Below are positions 7,435 to 16,513 of a stretch of DNA of 36,003 nucleotides, in pieces; positions within the stretch are counted from its first letter, which is position 1; each line of letters starts with the position of its first letter. The stretch covers positions 1-36,003 of the forward strand of contig JAFYEE010000186.1 in the NCBI GenBank assembly GCA_017544405.1, given 5' to 3'. The notes below the pieces were generated by a model. That model saw only the letters and a program-made list of their open reading frames with translations. It was not told the origin of the DNA and made no database searches. Position numbers and translations under genes: made by a program. The stretch is from Lachnospiraceae bacterium. GTDB lineage: Bacteria; Bacillota; Clostridia; Lachnospirales; Lachnospiraceae.

Positions 7435-8850
7435 ATGAAAGCATTTATGGATCAGGATTTCCTGCTGGAGACCGAGACCGCGCGGAAGCTTTTCCACGAC
7501 TACGCGGAGAAGACTCCGATTCTGGACTATCACTGCCACATCAGTCCGAAGGAGATCGCCGAGAACAGACAGTTTGAGAACATCACCCAGGTATGGCTCG
7601 GGGGCGATCATTACAAGTGGCGTTTCATGCGCTCCTGCGGCGTGGATGAAAAATATATCACCGGAGACGCTTCCGACCGCGAGAAGTTCCAGAAATGGGC
7701 AGAGTGCCTCGGCAAGGCCATCGGCAATCCTCTGTACCACTGGAGCCATCTCGAACTGCAGCGGTATTTCGGGTACAACGGACATCTGTGCGCGGCGACC
7801 GCGGAGGAAGTGTGGAATCTGTGCAACGCGAAGCTCGCCGATCCGTCCATGACCGTCCGCAATATCATCAAGCAGAGCAATGTGACTCTGATCTGCACGA
7901 CCGATGATCCGATCGACACACTGGAATATCACCGGCAGATCAAGGAGGATCCCACCTTCGACGTGAAGGTCCTCCCCGCATGGCGTCCCGACAAGGCCAT
8001 GAACCTGGAGAAGCCCGATTACAAGGATTACCTGAAAAAGCTCGCGGCAGCCGCGGGGATGACCGAGATCCGGACCTTCCACGGACTGTGCCACGCGCTG
8101 AAAAACCGCATGGATTTCTTCGCGGAGAACGGGTGCCTGGTATCCGATCACGCGCTCGAATTTGTCATGTTCTACCCCGCTTCCGAGGATGAGATCGAAG
8201 AGATCTTCCTGAAGCGTCTGAACAATGTCCCCGTCACCAAGGAGGAAGAGTACAAGTTCAAGACGGCCTTCATGCTCTTTGTCGCACGGGAATACCATCG
8301 CAGAGACTGGGTGCTGCAGCTGCACGCGGGAGCCAAGAGAGACAATAACACCCCGATGTACGAAAAGCTCGGCCCCGACACCGGGTACGACTGCATCAAC
8401 AATTATTCCTCTTCCGCCCAGACGGCCGATTTCCTGAACGAGCTGCAGAAGACGGACGAGCTGCCCCGCACGATCCTTTACAGCCTTAACCCGAATGACA
8501 ACGAATACCTCGGAACGATCCTCGGATGCTTCCAGGATTCCACCGCGGTCGCCAAGATTCAGCAGGGTTCCGCATGGTGGTTCAATGACAACAAGGTCGG
8601 CATGCAGAATCAGATGATCTCTCTGGCAAACCTCGGCAACCTGTCCGGCTTTGTCGGAATGCTCACGGATTCCCGTTCCTTCCTGTCCTATACCAGACAT
8701 GAGTACTTCCGCCGGATCCTCTGCAATCTGCTGGGGAACTGGGTGGAGAACGGGGAATTCCCGCAGGACTACGAGATTCTGAGCGAGATCGTTAAGAATA
8801 TCTCCTACTATAATGCGGTGCGCTACTTCCGCTTCCCGCTTGATATCTGA
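7435..8850 (+). CDS. uxaC: Uronate (glucuronate/galacturonate) isomerase
   Basis: UxaC interconverts D-galacturonate with D-tagaturonate and D-glucuronate with D-fructuronate, the first step of hexuronate use. The 471-residue length matches the family. It belongs to the amidohydrolase superfamily; the metal-binding HxH motif is in ILDYHCHISP near residue 30. Other typical stretches are DPIDTLEYH, LPAWRPDKA, LQLHAGAKRDNN and GMLTDSRSFLSYTRHEYFRR. GGAGG lies nine bases before the ATG, 31 bases after the regulator gene, so the two form an operon. With uxaB and uxaA this gives galacturonate to 2-keto-3-deoxygluconate. The KDG kinase and aldolase are not in the window, nor are uxuA and uxuB. Confidence 0.96.
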   Translation: MKAFMDQDFLLETETARKLFHDYAEKTPILDYHCHISPKEIAENRQFENITQVWLGGDHYKWRFMRSCGVDEKYITGDASDREKFQKWAECLGKAIGNPLYHWSHLELQRYFGYNGHLCAATAEEVWNLCNAKLADPSMTVRNIIKQSNVTLICTTDDPIDTLEYHRQIKEDPTFDVKVLPAWRPDKAMNLEKPDYKDYLKKLAAAAGMTEIRTFHGLCHALKNRMDFFAENGCLVSDHALEFVMFYPASEDEIEEIFLKRLNNVPVTKEEEYKFKTAFMLFVAREYHRRDWVLQLHAGAKRDNNTPMYEKLGPDTGYDCINNYSSSAQTADFLNELQKTDELPRTILYSLNPNDNEYLGTILGCFQDSTAVAKIQQGSAWWFNDNKVGMQNQMISLANLGNLSGFVGMLTDSRSFLSYTRHEYFRRILCNLLGNWVENGEFPQDYEILSEIVKNISYYNAVRYFRFPLDI

Positions 8851-8886
8851 TCTTACGTTTTCTTTTGACAGCACAGAAGAAAATAT

Positions 8887-8918
8887 AACCCGGGCATCCG
8901 AAGATGTCCGGGTTTTTT
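8887..8918 (+). terminator. Intrinsic terminator after uxaC
   Basis: AACCCGGGCATC and GATGTCCGGGTT form a 12-bp stem (one G-U pair) with a CGAA tetraloop, followed by six T residues ending at 8918. It ends the regulator-uxaC transcript ahead of the convergent membrane-protein gene. Confidence 0.9.
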
Positions 8919-8936
8919 ATGCTCTACTCCTGTCTG

Positions 8937-9956
8937 CTACCATTTCCGGAAGCGTACCGGAATACGGATATTCAGATGCAGGATCGTATTGATGAGCCAG
9001 ATGAAAAAGAGGATCACCACGATCGGGATCAGGCAGGTGGTGACGATCAGGATGGCCAGCGCATCGATCATATAATTCAGCGCTGCTTCCAGCTCTTTGG
9101 TTGCCACGGTCAGCCTGTCCCTGACGCCCGATACGGAGCCTGCAGCGGAGTCCCAGAGGTCCGTGAGCCAGTTCCCGCCGGACCCGTCCCCCTCCGTAAG
9201 GGTAGCCCCATCCTTGACCAGTCCCGAAGCCGTATCCCCGGAAGGATCGGTCGTGCCGTTCTCTCCTGCCGGCTCCGAGGATCCGCCCGCGTACTCCTCC
9301 CGCGCCGCCTCCAGCGATGCACTGATGCCTCCGGCGGAAGAAGCGCTTCCGGCCTCTTCCTGCGAAACGCCCTCGACCTCCATGGCCGCGTCCCTGGCGG
9401 CCTGTATGGTTGCCTCAAAGGACGTATCATAGGTATCCTCGATCATATGGGAGATCTTGACACTGATCGGAATGATCAGCGGAAGGATCAACCCCAGCAG
9501 AAGGAGCTTTTTGGAGAGCGCAATGACCTCGCCCCCCACCTTGGTAAATCGTGGCAGGATATACAAGATACACCCGATGGGGATCAGAAAATAAAAAGCC
9601 ACATAGCAGGTGATGGTCAGAAGGAATTTCTCCAGATAGATCGCACAGATCACGATGATAAAATACCCGCTGATGTCCACCAGCTTCTCCGCGATCGGAG
9701 TCGCCACGTCCCCGGGGATCAGCGTGATCGCCGCGGACGCCGCCGTGGAATATCCCATTAGCTCCATCACCGTACGCTTATTCTCCTCCAGCGCTTCCAG
9801 CGATCTCGCATGGAACTGCGCCTTCGTCGTAAGCCTTCCCACGACAAAAATCGAAAGAAGCGCGATCAGCAGCGGGATCGCGATCAGCAGGATGCGCCCC
9901 GTGCGGGTCTGCGGCTGTGGATAGCCTGTATTTTCCATCCGATTTTGCTCCGTCAT
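8937..9956 (-). CDS. Multi-pass membrane protein of unknown function
   Basis: I do not recognise this 339-residue protein. The ATG at 9954-9956 is chosen because AAGGAAGG precedes it; a GTG ten codons upstream is weaker. It has a membrane helix near residues 21-41, a soluble segment rich in small residues, two or three helices across 97-135 and another at 149-167. A long, low-complexity Ser/Gly/Glu region (about 170-290, with SSAGG and GGSSEPAGENG) follows, then a strong helix pair region at 296-326 and a short basic tail ending RKW. No catalytic motif is visible. It is monocistronic, between the uxaC and buk terminators. A possible -10 (TATGAT, 9993-9998, minus strand) lacks a good -35. It could be an envelope or stress protein, but nothing in the sequence proves this. 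Confidence 0.8.
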   Translation of the reverse strand: MTEQNRMENTGYPQPQTRTGRILLIAIPLLIALLSIFVVGRLTTKAQFHARSLEALEENKRTVMELMGYSTAASAAITLIPGDVATPIAEKLVDISGYFIIVICAIYLEKFLLTITCYVAFYFLIPIGCILYILPRFTKVGGEVIALSKKLLLLGLILPLIIPISVKISHMIEDTYDTSFEATIQAARDAAMEVEGVSQEEAGSASSAGGISASLEAAREEYAGGSSEPAGENGTTDPSGDTASGLVKDGATLTEGDGSGGNWLTDLWDSAAGSVSGVRDRLTVATKELEAALNYMIDALAILIVTTCLIPIVVILFFIWLINTILHLNIRIPVRFRKW

Positions 9957-10015
9957 CTTATCCTTCCTTTCGGGCCCTGCGCCCACACCTCTATCATACC
10001 AAAACAGAGGGGCAT

Positions 10016-10050
10016 AAAAAAGAGGTGATCTCCCGACCGGAGATCACCTC
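10016..10050 (-). terminator. Intrinsic terminator at the end of the opp-ptb-buk block
   Basis: Read on the minus strand, GAGGTGATCTCC, a 5-base loop and GGAGATCACCTC form a perfect 12-bp stem (10022-10050), followed directly by six T residues. It lies 21 bases after the buk stop codon. Confidence 0.93.
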
Positions 10051-10071
10051 ATGGATACGAACCCGTTTCAA

Positions 10072-11139
10072 TCAATAGGTCTTGACCTGCTCCTCGCCGT
10101 TTAAGACGCGCAGACCGCCCTGTGCTAGAGCCAGCAGTTCATCTTCCCCGGGATAAACCGTGAACGGAGCGATCCAGCCGGCCATCTTCTGCATGGCTGC
10201 CACGACTTCCTTGCCGTAAGCGATGCCGCCGGTGACAATGATCTGATCGACCTTGCCCTCGAGCACGCAAGCCATGGATCCGATGTCCTTGCAAACCTGA
10301 TAGATGAAGGCTTCCTTGGCTGCCGCAGCCTCCTTGTCCCCCTCATTCGCACGCCTGGTCACCTCGCGCATATCGTTGGTGCCAAGGTAAGCATTGAAGC
10401 CACCGTTGCCGGTCATCATCTTCTGCACCTGGCCCTGGGTATACTTTCCGGAGAAGCACAGACGGATCAGCGCGCCATTGGGAACAGCGCCTGCACGCTC
10501 GGGAGAGAAGGCTCCATCGCCGTCGAGTGCGTTGAACACATCCACCACACGACCGCCGATGTGTGCGCCGACGGAGACTCCGCCGCCCATATGCACGACG
10601 ATCAGACGTAAGGATTCATAGGACTTGCCGATCTCTTTCGCATAGCGCTTTGCCACCGCCTTCTGGTTCAGAGCGTGGAACACGGAGGTGCGGGGGAGAT
10701 CCGGATGTCCGGAATACCGCGCCACGGGAGCGAGCTCATCGACCACGACCGGATCCACAATATAGGAAGGGATCCCGAGCTCATCGCCGATCTCTCTGGC
10801 CAGGATACCGCCGAGATTGGAAGCGTGCTGCCCCTGCTTGCCGATCTTCAGATCCTCGAGCAGGTCATCCGTCACGGCATACGTGCCGCCGGGAATGGGC
10901 TTGAGCATGCCGCCGCGTCCGACGACCATGTTCAGGCTCTTCATGTCAAAATTCTTCGATGCGAGCAGATCCGTGATGATCTTCTTGCGGAAGTCCTTCT
11001 GATCCACGATCATCGCAAACTGAGAGATCTCCTCTGTCGTGTGGCGGAGCGTCTCCTCGAACAGTAAGGTCTCGTCCTCAAAGACACCGATCTTGGTAGA
11101 GGTGGAACCGGGATTGATAATCAGACTCTTGATTGCCAT
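10072..11139 (-). CDS. buk: Butyrate kinase
   Basis: Buk converts butyryl phosphate and ADP to butyrate and ATP, conserving energy in butyrate fermentation. The 355-residue length is standard. It belongs to the acetate kinase/ASKHA fold: phosphate-1 loop [15 protein letters not shown] at the N-terminus, central [13 protein letters not shown], and [12 protein letters not shown] near the C-terminus. Other family stretches are [14 protein letters not shown] and [22 protein letters not shown] lies six bases before the ATG. It follows ptb by 41 bases, forming the classical phosphotransbutyrylase-butyrate kinase pair. A branched-chain fatty acid kinase with the same fold is possible, but the ptb neighbour supports butyrate. 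Confidence 0.96.
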   Translation of the reverse strand: MAIKSLIINPGSTSTKIGVFEDETLLFEETLRHTTEEISQFAMIVDQKDFRKKIITDLLASKNFDMKSLNMVVGRGGMLKPIPGGTYAVTDDLLEDLKIGKQGQHASNLGGILAREIGDELGIPSYIVDPVVVDELAPVARYSGHPDLPRTSVFHALNQKAVAKRYAKEIGKSYESLRLIVVHMGGGVSVGAHIGGRVVDVFNALDGDGAFSPERAGAVPNGALIRLCFSGKYTQGQVQKMMTGNGGFNAYLGTNDMREVTRRANEGDKEAAAAKEAFIYQVCKDIGSMACVLEGKVDQIIVTGGIAYGKEVVAAMQKMAGWIAPFTVYPGEDELLALAQGGLRVLNGEEQVKTY

Positions 11140-11180
11140 AGCATTCCTCCATTGAGAGATTTTCCGTATCCTGTAAAGAT

Positions 11181-12104
11181 TTATGCCTGCTTCTTCAATT
11201 CTTCCGCAACGACTGCTGCCAGAGCGATGGAATGAAGCTTGGTCTCAAAGGTATCGGAGCGGCTGGTCAGGATCACAGGCACCTTGGTACCGGTGATGAT
11301 GCATCCGTTCTTGACGCCGGGAACCATGTGCACCATGGCCTTGTAGACCAGGTTGCCCGCATGGATATCCGGGAAGAGCAGCACGTCCGCGTCGCCCTGG
11401 ATCTTGCGGCCCGTAGCTCCCTTATGCTTTGCAGCCTCGGGATCGATGGCCAGATCGAGGGAAAGAGGTCCGTCCACGATGCAGCCGGTGATCTGTCCTT
11501 CCTCGTTCATTTTGGTCAGTGTCTCTGCTTCCACGGTGACTTCCATCTTGGGATTCACCACCTCGACCGCTGCCAGAGGAGCGATCTTCGGATTGCTGAC
11601 ACCGCAGGCGTTGCAGACGGGGATCGTATTGTTGATGATATGCACCTTATCCTCGAGCGTGGGATAGGTCATGAAGGCCACATCCGTCAGGAACAGCAGC
11701 TGATCGATGCCGGGGACATCAAATACGCACACATGGGAAAGCGCCCCGCCGGTCCGCAGACCGACTTCCTTGTCGAGCACGCTCTTCAGGAAATTCTTGG
11801 TATCGATGATTCCCTTCATGTACATGTCCGCTCTGCCGTCATGTGCCAGCTTTACGGCCTTCAGGGAAGCCTGGATGACATCGGGCTCATCGATGATCTC
11901 ATATCCGGTCAGATCCATGGAGATCTGAGCGGCGATCTCGCGGATCTTCGCCTCGTCGCCTACCAGGATCGCGTCCGCGATCCCCTGCTCTTTTGCTGCC
12001 TTGACTGCCTCGAGCACCGCCTCGTCCTGTGCCACGGACACAGCCACTGTCTTCTTGCCTACTTCCTTCACCTTTGCGATTACGTCATCAAAACTGCGCT
12101 TCAT
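11181..12104 (-). CDS. ptb: Phosphate butyryltransferase
   Basis: Ptb exchanges CoA for phosphate on butyryl-CoA and passes butyryl phosphate to Buk. The protein is 307 residues from the ATG at 12102-12104 ([14 protein letters not shown]), preceded by GGAGGATAGAGG. An in-frame extension of 29 residues upstream has no better start signal. It belongs to the phosphate acetyl/butyryltransferase family: [45 protein letters not shown] and [15 protein letters not shown] are characteristic. It begins 67 bases after oppF with no terminator or clear promoter between, so it may be transcribed with the opp genes. Buk follows. Confidence 0.95.
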   Translation of the reverse strand: MKRSFDDVIAKVKEVGKKTVAVSVAQDEAVLEAVKAAKEQGIADAILVGDEAKIREIAAQISMDLTGYEIIDEPDVIQASLKAVKLAHDGRADMYMKGIIDTKNFLKSVLDKEVGLRTGGALSHVCVFDVPGIDQLLFLTDVAFMTYPTLEDKVHIINNTIPVCNACGVSNPKIAPLAAVEVVNPKMEVTVEAETLTKMNEEGQITGCIVDGPLSLDLAIDPEAAKHKGATGRKIQGDADVLLFPDIHAGNLVYKAMVHMVPGVKNGCIITGTKVPVILTSRSDTFETKLHSIALAAVVAEELKKQA

Positions 12105-12171
12105 GCTACCTCTATCCTCCTGAACAAGTTCTCTGATGCAATATTTCGCGGGCTCCTCACCCGTTATGTCA

Positions 12172-13500
12172 CTATAGGATGGACAATCCAAGGAAGATCA
12201 GGAACAGCACGATCAGTACCAGCAGAACGATAAAGAAGATCGCCGCGCCCTTGATGCACACCTTGTAATTGCGGATATAATTCTTTTTGCGGAAAATGAA
12301 AGCCGCTATAAGTCCCAGGATGGGAAGGAAGAAGGACAACACACCCAGCCATACATTGCCGGTATCGTGCAGCGGCGTATCGAGGATATAATTGCTGCCG
12401 GAGAGCTTTCCGGAGTCCTCGAGCGCTTTCTTTTCTTCCTCATGATGCTTCGCCATCTCCTCGGGCGTCAGAATCGTGATCGACTTCACGGGTTCATTCT
12501 TCTCTCGGATCTTGCGGTATTCTTCAATCTCCTTCTTGCTGCCGTAGACATAGTGATCATGTCCGATGCAGACCATCTCCGGCTTTTCCTCGCTGTAATC
12601 ATGCACGGAAGGATCGTAGGTGTAGAGCACCTTGTTCTTCTCGAGCTTCGGATCCGGAATGGGGATTGCGGAAATCAGGGAATGCGTGTAGGGATGCAGC
12701 GGGAAATTGAAAAGCTCCTCCGCGGGTGCGATCTCCACGATGTCTCCCTTATAGATCACGGCGATACGATCGGAGATATAACGAACGATCGACAGGTCAT
12801 GCGCGATGAACAGATAGGTGATCTGACGCTCCTGCTGGAACTTCTTCAGAAGGTTCAGCACCTGCGCACGGATGGAAACATCCAGCGCGGAGATCGGCTC
12901 ATCGGCCACCACCAGCTCCGGCTCCATGACCATGGCTCTCGCCAGACCGATTCTCTGACGCTGACCGCCGGAGAACTCGTGGGGGTATCTGGTCAGATGC
13001 TCGGGAAGCAGGCCAACCTCCTGAATGATCTTCTCCACCTTGCGTACACGGTCCGCCTCATTCTCAAAGAGGTGGAAATTGTACAGACCTTCGGAGATGA
13101 TATAGTCCACCGTCGCTCTCTCGTTCAGAGAGGCCGCCGGGTCCTGGAAGACCATCTGGATCTGACGGATCAGCTCCCGGTCCAGCGACTTGGGGATCTT
13201 ACCGGAGATGCGGACGCCCTTGTACTGGATCTCGCCGGCTGCGCAGGGATTGACACAGATCACGGCACGACCGATGGTCGTCTTGCCGGATCCCGACTCG
13301 CCGACCAGTGAGAAGGTCTCTCCCTTATAAATGTCAAAGCTGGCATTCTTGACCGCCCGAACGGCAGTGTCTCCCTTGCCGAAGGTAATATCTACATTTT
13401 TCAGCGACAGCAATATCTCTCTGCCGTTCTCGTCCATAGGGCCGTGCTCCGGCAGAACGGACTTGCGGCTGCGCTGATTGTTATCCTTATCCTGTGCCAC
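12172..13500 (-). CDS. oppF: Oligopeptide ABC transporter ATPase OppF with C-terminal membrane tail
   Basis: OppF is one of two ATPases that power oligopeptide import. The 442 residues are about 110 more than usual. Residues 28-290 hold the normal domain: Walker A GESGSGKT (67-74), Q-loop Q119 in VFQDP, signature FSGGQRQR (176-183), Walker [13 protein letters not shown] (196-207) and switch His 234. The Opp/Dpp C-terminal motif [12 protein letters not shown] follows. Residues 300-380 are charged, with a predicted coiled region, then two hydrophobic helices (about 383-403 and 417-440) separated by the basic loop [11 protein letters not shown]. Such helices are not part of known OppF. The start is GTG (13498-13500), with AGGAG eight bases upstream. 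It follows oppD by 32 bases. Confidence 0.9.
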   Translation of the reverse strand: MAQDKDNNQRSRKSVLPEHGPMDENGREILLSLKNVDITFGKGDTAVRAVKNASFDIYKGETFSLVGESGSGKTTIGRAVICVNPCAAGEIQYKGVRISGKIPKSLDRELIRQIQMVFQDPAASLNERATVDYIISEGLYNFHLFENEADRVRKVEKIIQEVGLLPEHLTRYPHEFSGGQRQRIGLARAMVMEPELVVADEPISALDVSIRAQVLNLLKKFQQERQITYLFIAHDLSIVRYISDRIAVIYKGDIVEIAPAEELFNFPLHPYTHSLISAIPIPDPKLEKNKVLYTYDPSVHDYSEEKPEMVCIGHDHYVYGSKKEIEEYRKIREKNEPVKSITILTPEEMAKHHEEEKKALEDSGKLSGSNYILDTPLHDTGNVWLGVLSFFLPILGLIAAFIFRKKNYIRNYKVCIKGAAIFFIVLLVLIVLFLIFLGLSIL

Positions 13501-13532
13501 TTGTACTTCTCCTAAAAATATGGTTCTGTGAA

Positions 13533-15281
13533 TTATCCGAGGTGGTATGCCGACACCAGCTTGCCGTGAATATCTCCGATGATCGAAGGCTTCTCCACCT
13601 TCGGAGCCCTGGGATCGAGGAACCAGGTCTTGGCATAATGTGTCTCACTGACCCGGAACATAGGCGGCTCCTCAAGCGTATCGAGCTTCAGGCAATACGG
13701 GTTGCGGGGTGCGAAAGCGTCGCCTTTGATCTTGTTGTAAAGGGAGGGCGGCGTACCGGTGATCGAGTAGAGCTCTGTCCCTTTCTCCGCCAGCTGGGGC
13801 AGACTGGACAGAAGTGCCCATGTATAAGGATGACGGGGATCGTAGAAGACCTCCTCCACCGTTCCGAGCTCCACCACCTGTCCGGCATAGAGCACCGCCA
13901 CGCGATCGGCCACATTCGCGACGACACCGAGGTCGTGCGTGATGAATACGATCGTGTAGCCGTATTCCTTCTGCAGCTCCTTGATCAGATTCAGGATCTG
14001 TGCCTGAATGGTCACATCCAAAGCCGTCGTGGGTTCGTCGCAGATCAGGATCTTCGGCTGGCAGCTCAGTGCGATCGCGATGACGATACGCTGGCGCATG
14101 CCGCCGGAATACTGGAACGGATAATCGTCAAAACGGTTCTCCGCATTCGGGATACCTACCTGCTTCATCAGGATCAGCGCGCGCTCTCTCGCTTCCGACT
14201 CGGAGCAGTTCTGGTGCTTTAAGATGACGGAAGTGATCTGCTTGCCGATGGTGATGATCGGGTTCAGGGAAGTCATCGGATCCTGGAAGACGGTCGCGAT
14301 TCTGGTACCGCGGATCTGTCCCCAGTCTCCGGGATAGGTTATCTTGGAGAGGTCCAGCATACAGGTGCCGTGCAGTGCATCTGCAGTCTCACTCTTCAGC
14401 TCTACATACATATCGGAGGTGAAGATCCGGCTGCGGCCCTCGGTGGTCGACAGATCCTCGCCGAGGCGCATTGCCTCCGTTGCAGCCTGCTCCAGACGGC
14501 GGACCGCCTTGATCCGTCTGCGGTAATTGTACCGTCCGGTGGACAGATAGATCTCCTTCGCGAGCAGTGCATTGCGCTCCTTCTGCTCCTTCGAGATCTC
14601 CTGCGCGGTCTCCTTCTCGTACTGCTCCTTAAGCCCCGCCTTGCGCTCCCGGTAGGACTGCATATAGGTCGTGTCTGACTGGAGCTTTTCCTTGCGCTCC
14701 TTGATCAGGGCCGTTCTGCTTCCTTCGAGCTCCTTGATCTTGCGGTCAAGCGCCTCGATCTCTTCTCCGGCCTTCTTGATCAGATCCTTCTCATTCTTCG
14801 GATCGTAGGTCTGGCGGGTATTGAAAAGCTCGGTGCGCTGGAACTTGATGGCGCTGATCTCGGCATTGAGTTTCTCGTCCTCCTCGTCGGAGAGCGCCGC
14901 TTTCGCCTTGTATTCGGACTCCAGCTCCAGCATCTGACGGTAGGTTTTCGCACCCGCCTCCAGACGGCTGCTTCGGTCCAGATGCGCCTGAATCACGGAG
15001 AGAGCGCGCTTGCCGGCCGCATTCAGCTTCACGGTCGTCGCCTCGAGCTCCGGATCGTGGAATACGACATGGCCCTCGGAAATGTAGCCGTTGGAATCCA
15101 GCATCCCGGCGAAGGTCTTGGTAAAAACGGACTTGCCGGAACCGGATTCGCCGACGATGGCGATCGATTCATTTTCATAGATGTCCAGGAAGATCCCGCG
15201 GATGGCGGTCAGGATACGGCCGCGGACACGGAACTTGACCTCCAGGTCATCGATGGAAAGTAATACCTTTTTATCTTCCAT
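13533..15281 (-). CDS. oppD: Oligopeptide ABC transporter ATPase OppD with large helical insertion
   Basis: OppD is the second importer ATPase. It is 582 residues, against about 330-360 normally. Walker A GESGSGKS is at 44-51, but the Q-loop ([12 protein letters not shown]333) comes roughly 280 residues later, where about 50-60 is usual. The intervening 85-310 is rich in Glu, Lys, Arg and Leu and looks like a long coiled coil ([17 protein letters not shown] is an example). The rest is intact: signature YSGGMRQR (391-398), Walker [13 protein letters not shown] (411-422), switch His 449, and the Opp/Dpp tail [13 protein letters not shown]. There is no frameshift or stop. The ribosome-binding site before the ATG is weak (GCAGAG), and a 172-bp structured element lies between it and oppC. 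Confidence 0.92.
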   Translation of the reverse strand: MEDKKVLLSIDDLEVKFRVRGRILTAIRGIFLDIYENESIAIVGESGSGKSVFTKTFAGMLDSNGYISEGHVVFHDPELEATTVKLNAAGKRALSVIQAHLDRSSRLEAGAKTYRQMLELESEYKAKAALSDEEDEKLNAEISAIKFQRTELFNTRQTYDPKNEKDLIKKAGEEIEALDRKIKELEGSRTALIKERKEKLQSDTTYMQSYRERKAGLKEQYEKETAQEISKEQKERNALLAKEIYLSTGRYNYRRRIKAVRRLEQAATEAMRLGEDLSTTEGRSRIFTSDMYVELKSETADALHGTCMLDLSKITYPGDWGQIRGTRIATVFQDPMTSLNPIITIGKQITSVILKHQNCSESEARERALILMKQVGIPNAENRFDDYPFQYSGGMRQRIVIAIALSCQPKILICDEPTTALDVTIQAQILNLIKELQKEYGYTIVFITHDLGVVANVADRVAVLYAGQVVELGTVEEVFYDPRHPYTWALLSSLPQLAEKGTELYSITGTPPSLYNKIKGDAFAPRNPYCLKLDTLEEPPMFRVSETHYAKTWFLDPRAPKVEKPSIIGDIHGKLVSAYHLG

Positions 15282-15306
15282 AATTACTCTGCTTTCTGTT
15301 TATTCT

Positions 15307-15478
15307 TGATGACTCCACGGATTGCTTCGTGCTTCGCACTCCCGCAATCCTGCAAACACTCAGAATCCGCTCATTTTCTTCGAAAATAGCTACTTCTTCG
15401 TGTTTGTGGCGGGTTTCTCATCCTCAGATTGTCCCGTGCAAGCACGGAAATCTGAGTCCGAAATCCCTTGAGTCATCA
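15307..15478. repeat. 172-bp structured element with terminal inverted repeats
   Basis: The ends match as 17-base inverted repeats with two mismatches: TGATGACTCCACGGATT at 15307-15323 and the complement of TGATGACTCAAGGGATT at 15462-15478. Inside are three hairpins: 15319-15350 (GGATTGC/GCAATCC with inner GTGC/GCAC), 15373-15387 (ATTTTC/GAAAAT, three-base loop) and 15423-15456 (CTCAGATT/AATCTGAG with inner CCGTGC/GCACGG). It has no coding content. It occupies nearly all the oppC-oppD spacer, and its right end includes the oppC TGA. It looks like a MITE-like or interspersed palindromic repeat that would fold into a strong RNA structure in the opp transcript. Whether it recurs in the genome cannot be told here. 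Confidence 0.75.
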
Positions 15479-16453
15479 CATGTGCGTTCTGGGATCGGAA
15501 GCATCACCGAGGTTCTGGCCGGTGACGTAGAGGGTGACGGTGATGATGGATGCGACGGCGACGGGCGTCCAGAATTCGAAGCCCCAGCCGGGCGTCACCA
15601 TGGCACTCTCCGCTTCATAGATCATGCGGCCCAGGGTCGTCTCGGTCAGACCCATTCCGATGTAGGAAAGGAAGACCTCGTAGGAGATGTAGGAAGGAAT
15701 CTCCACGGCCGCGTAGGTCACGATCACGGAGGTCATGAACGGCAGGATATTCTTGGTTGCGATCCGGGTGATCGGCGTCCCGAGACAGCGGGAAGCCAGA
15801 TTGTATTCGCGGTCGCGGATAATGATGACCTGCGTACGGATAAAGTAGGCGATTCCGATCCATCCGGTGACCGTGAAGGCCAGCACCATCGTCCAGAAGG
15901 TGGGCGAGAAGATCAGCATCAGGACGGAGATCAGCAGCAGGTAGGGGATGTTGCCGAGGATGTTATAGACCTCGGTCATGATCAGGTCGAACTTCTTGGA
16001 GAAGCCCCATACCGCGCCGAGCAGCACGCCGATCGTCATATTGATGGCCGCGCAGATCAGAGCCAGGGATACGGAGATCCTCGATCCGTTCCAGATCGCG
16101 TCAAAGGTCGATCCGCCGGCAGCGCCGGTACCGAAGATCCAGTGGATGCTGAATCCGAATTTTTCGATGGCGGCCTGCGGCGTCAGGTGCTTTGCCGAAG
16201 GATCCATCAGGTTACCGAAGCGGTCATATTCGACCAGCGTCGGATACAGGTAAGTAAAGATAATAATGAAGAACAGTACGGCCAGAATAAAGATATTGAC
16301 CTTGTTGCGGAAGAACACGCGGAACACCGATCTCCAGTAGGAATAGCGGGGAGCCGTAATCTTCTCGGACTCCAGCTCATTGTGATCGATGTGCGCAAAC
16401 AGTTCCTCGTCGGAGAGGCCGTATGCACTTAAATCTCTGAGTTCGTTTTCCAT
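15476..16453 (-). CDS. oppC: Oligopeptide ABC transporter permease OppC
   Basis: OppC is one of the two channel subunits of the oligopeptide importer. The 325-residue length is normal. After a cytoplasmic N-terminus of about 50 residues comes the first helix (NIFILAVLFFIIIFTYLYP), then an outside segment, then five further helices. The GTGAAGGSTFDAIWNGSRISVSLALI region is typical of OppC/DppC (the 'FGTDxxGRDxxSR' position), and the coupling (EAA-like) loop is ASRCLGTPITRIATKNILPFM. The C-terminus NLGDASDPRTHM matches the family end. It starts 60 bases after oppB with GGAAAGAG upstream. Its stop codon lies inside the terminal repeat of the 15307-15478 element, but the protein is full length. 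Confidence 0.94.
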   Translation of the reverse strand: MENELRDLSAYGLSDEELFAHIDHNELESEKITAPRYSYWRSVFRVFFRNKVNIFILAVLFFIIIFTYLYPTLVEYDRFGNLMDPSAKHLTPQAAIEKFGFSIHWIFGTGAAGGSTFDAIWNGSRISVSLALICAAINMTIGVLLGAVWGFSKKFDLIMTEVYNILGNIPYLLLISVLMLIFSPTFWTMVLAFTVTGWIGIAYFIRTQVIIIRDREYNLASRCLGTPITRIATKNILPFMTSVIVTYAAVEIPSYISYEVFLSYIGMGLTETTLGRMIYEAESAMVTPGWGFEFWTPVAVASIITVTLYVTGQNLGDASDPRTHM

Positions 16454-16471
16454 GAATTTCTCTTTCCGGTC

Positions 16472-16486
16472 CGGACAACCTGTCCG
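16472..16486 (-). repeat. Small stem-loop between oppB and oppC
   Basis: CGGACA and TGTCCG form a 6-bp perfect stem with a 3-base loop in the 60-base gap between oppB and oppC. No T tract follows, so it is not a terminator. It may only modulate the RNA. Confidence 0.4.
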
Positions 16487-16513
16487 AAACGCTCTGACGT
16501 TTACTGGGATTAC

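Noticed and set aside
12105-12171. GGGT/GCCC mini-stem considered as an oppF terminator
   Set aside because: Very short stem and no T tract on the minus strand.
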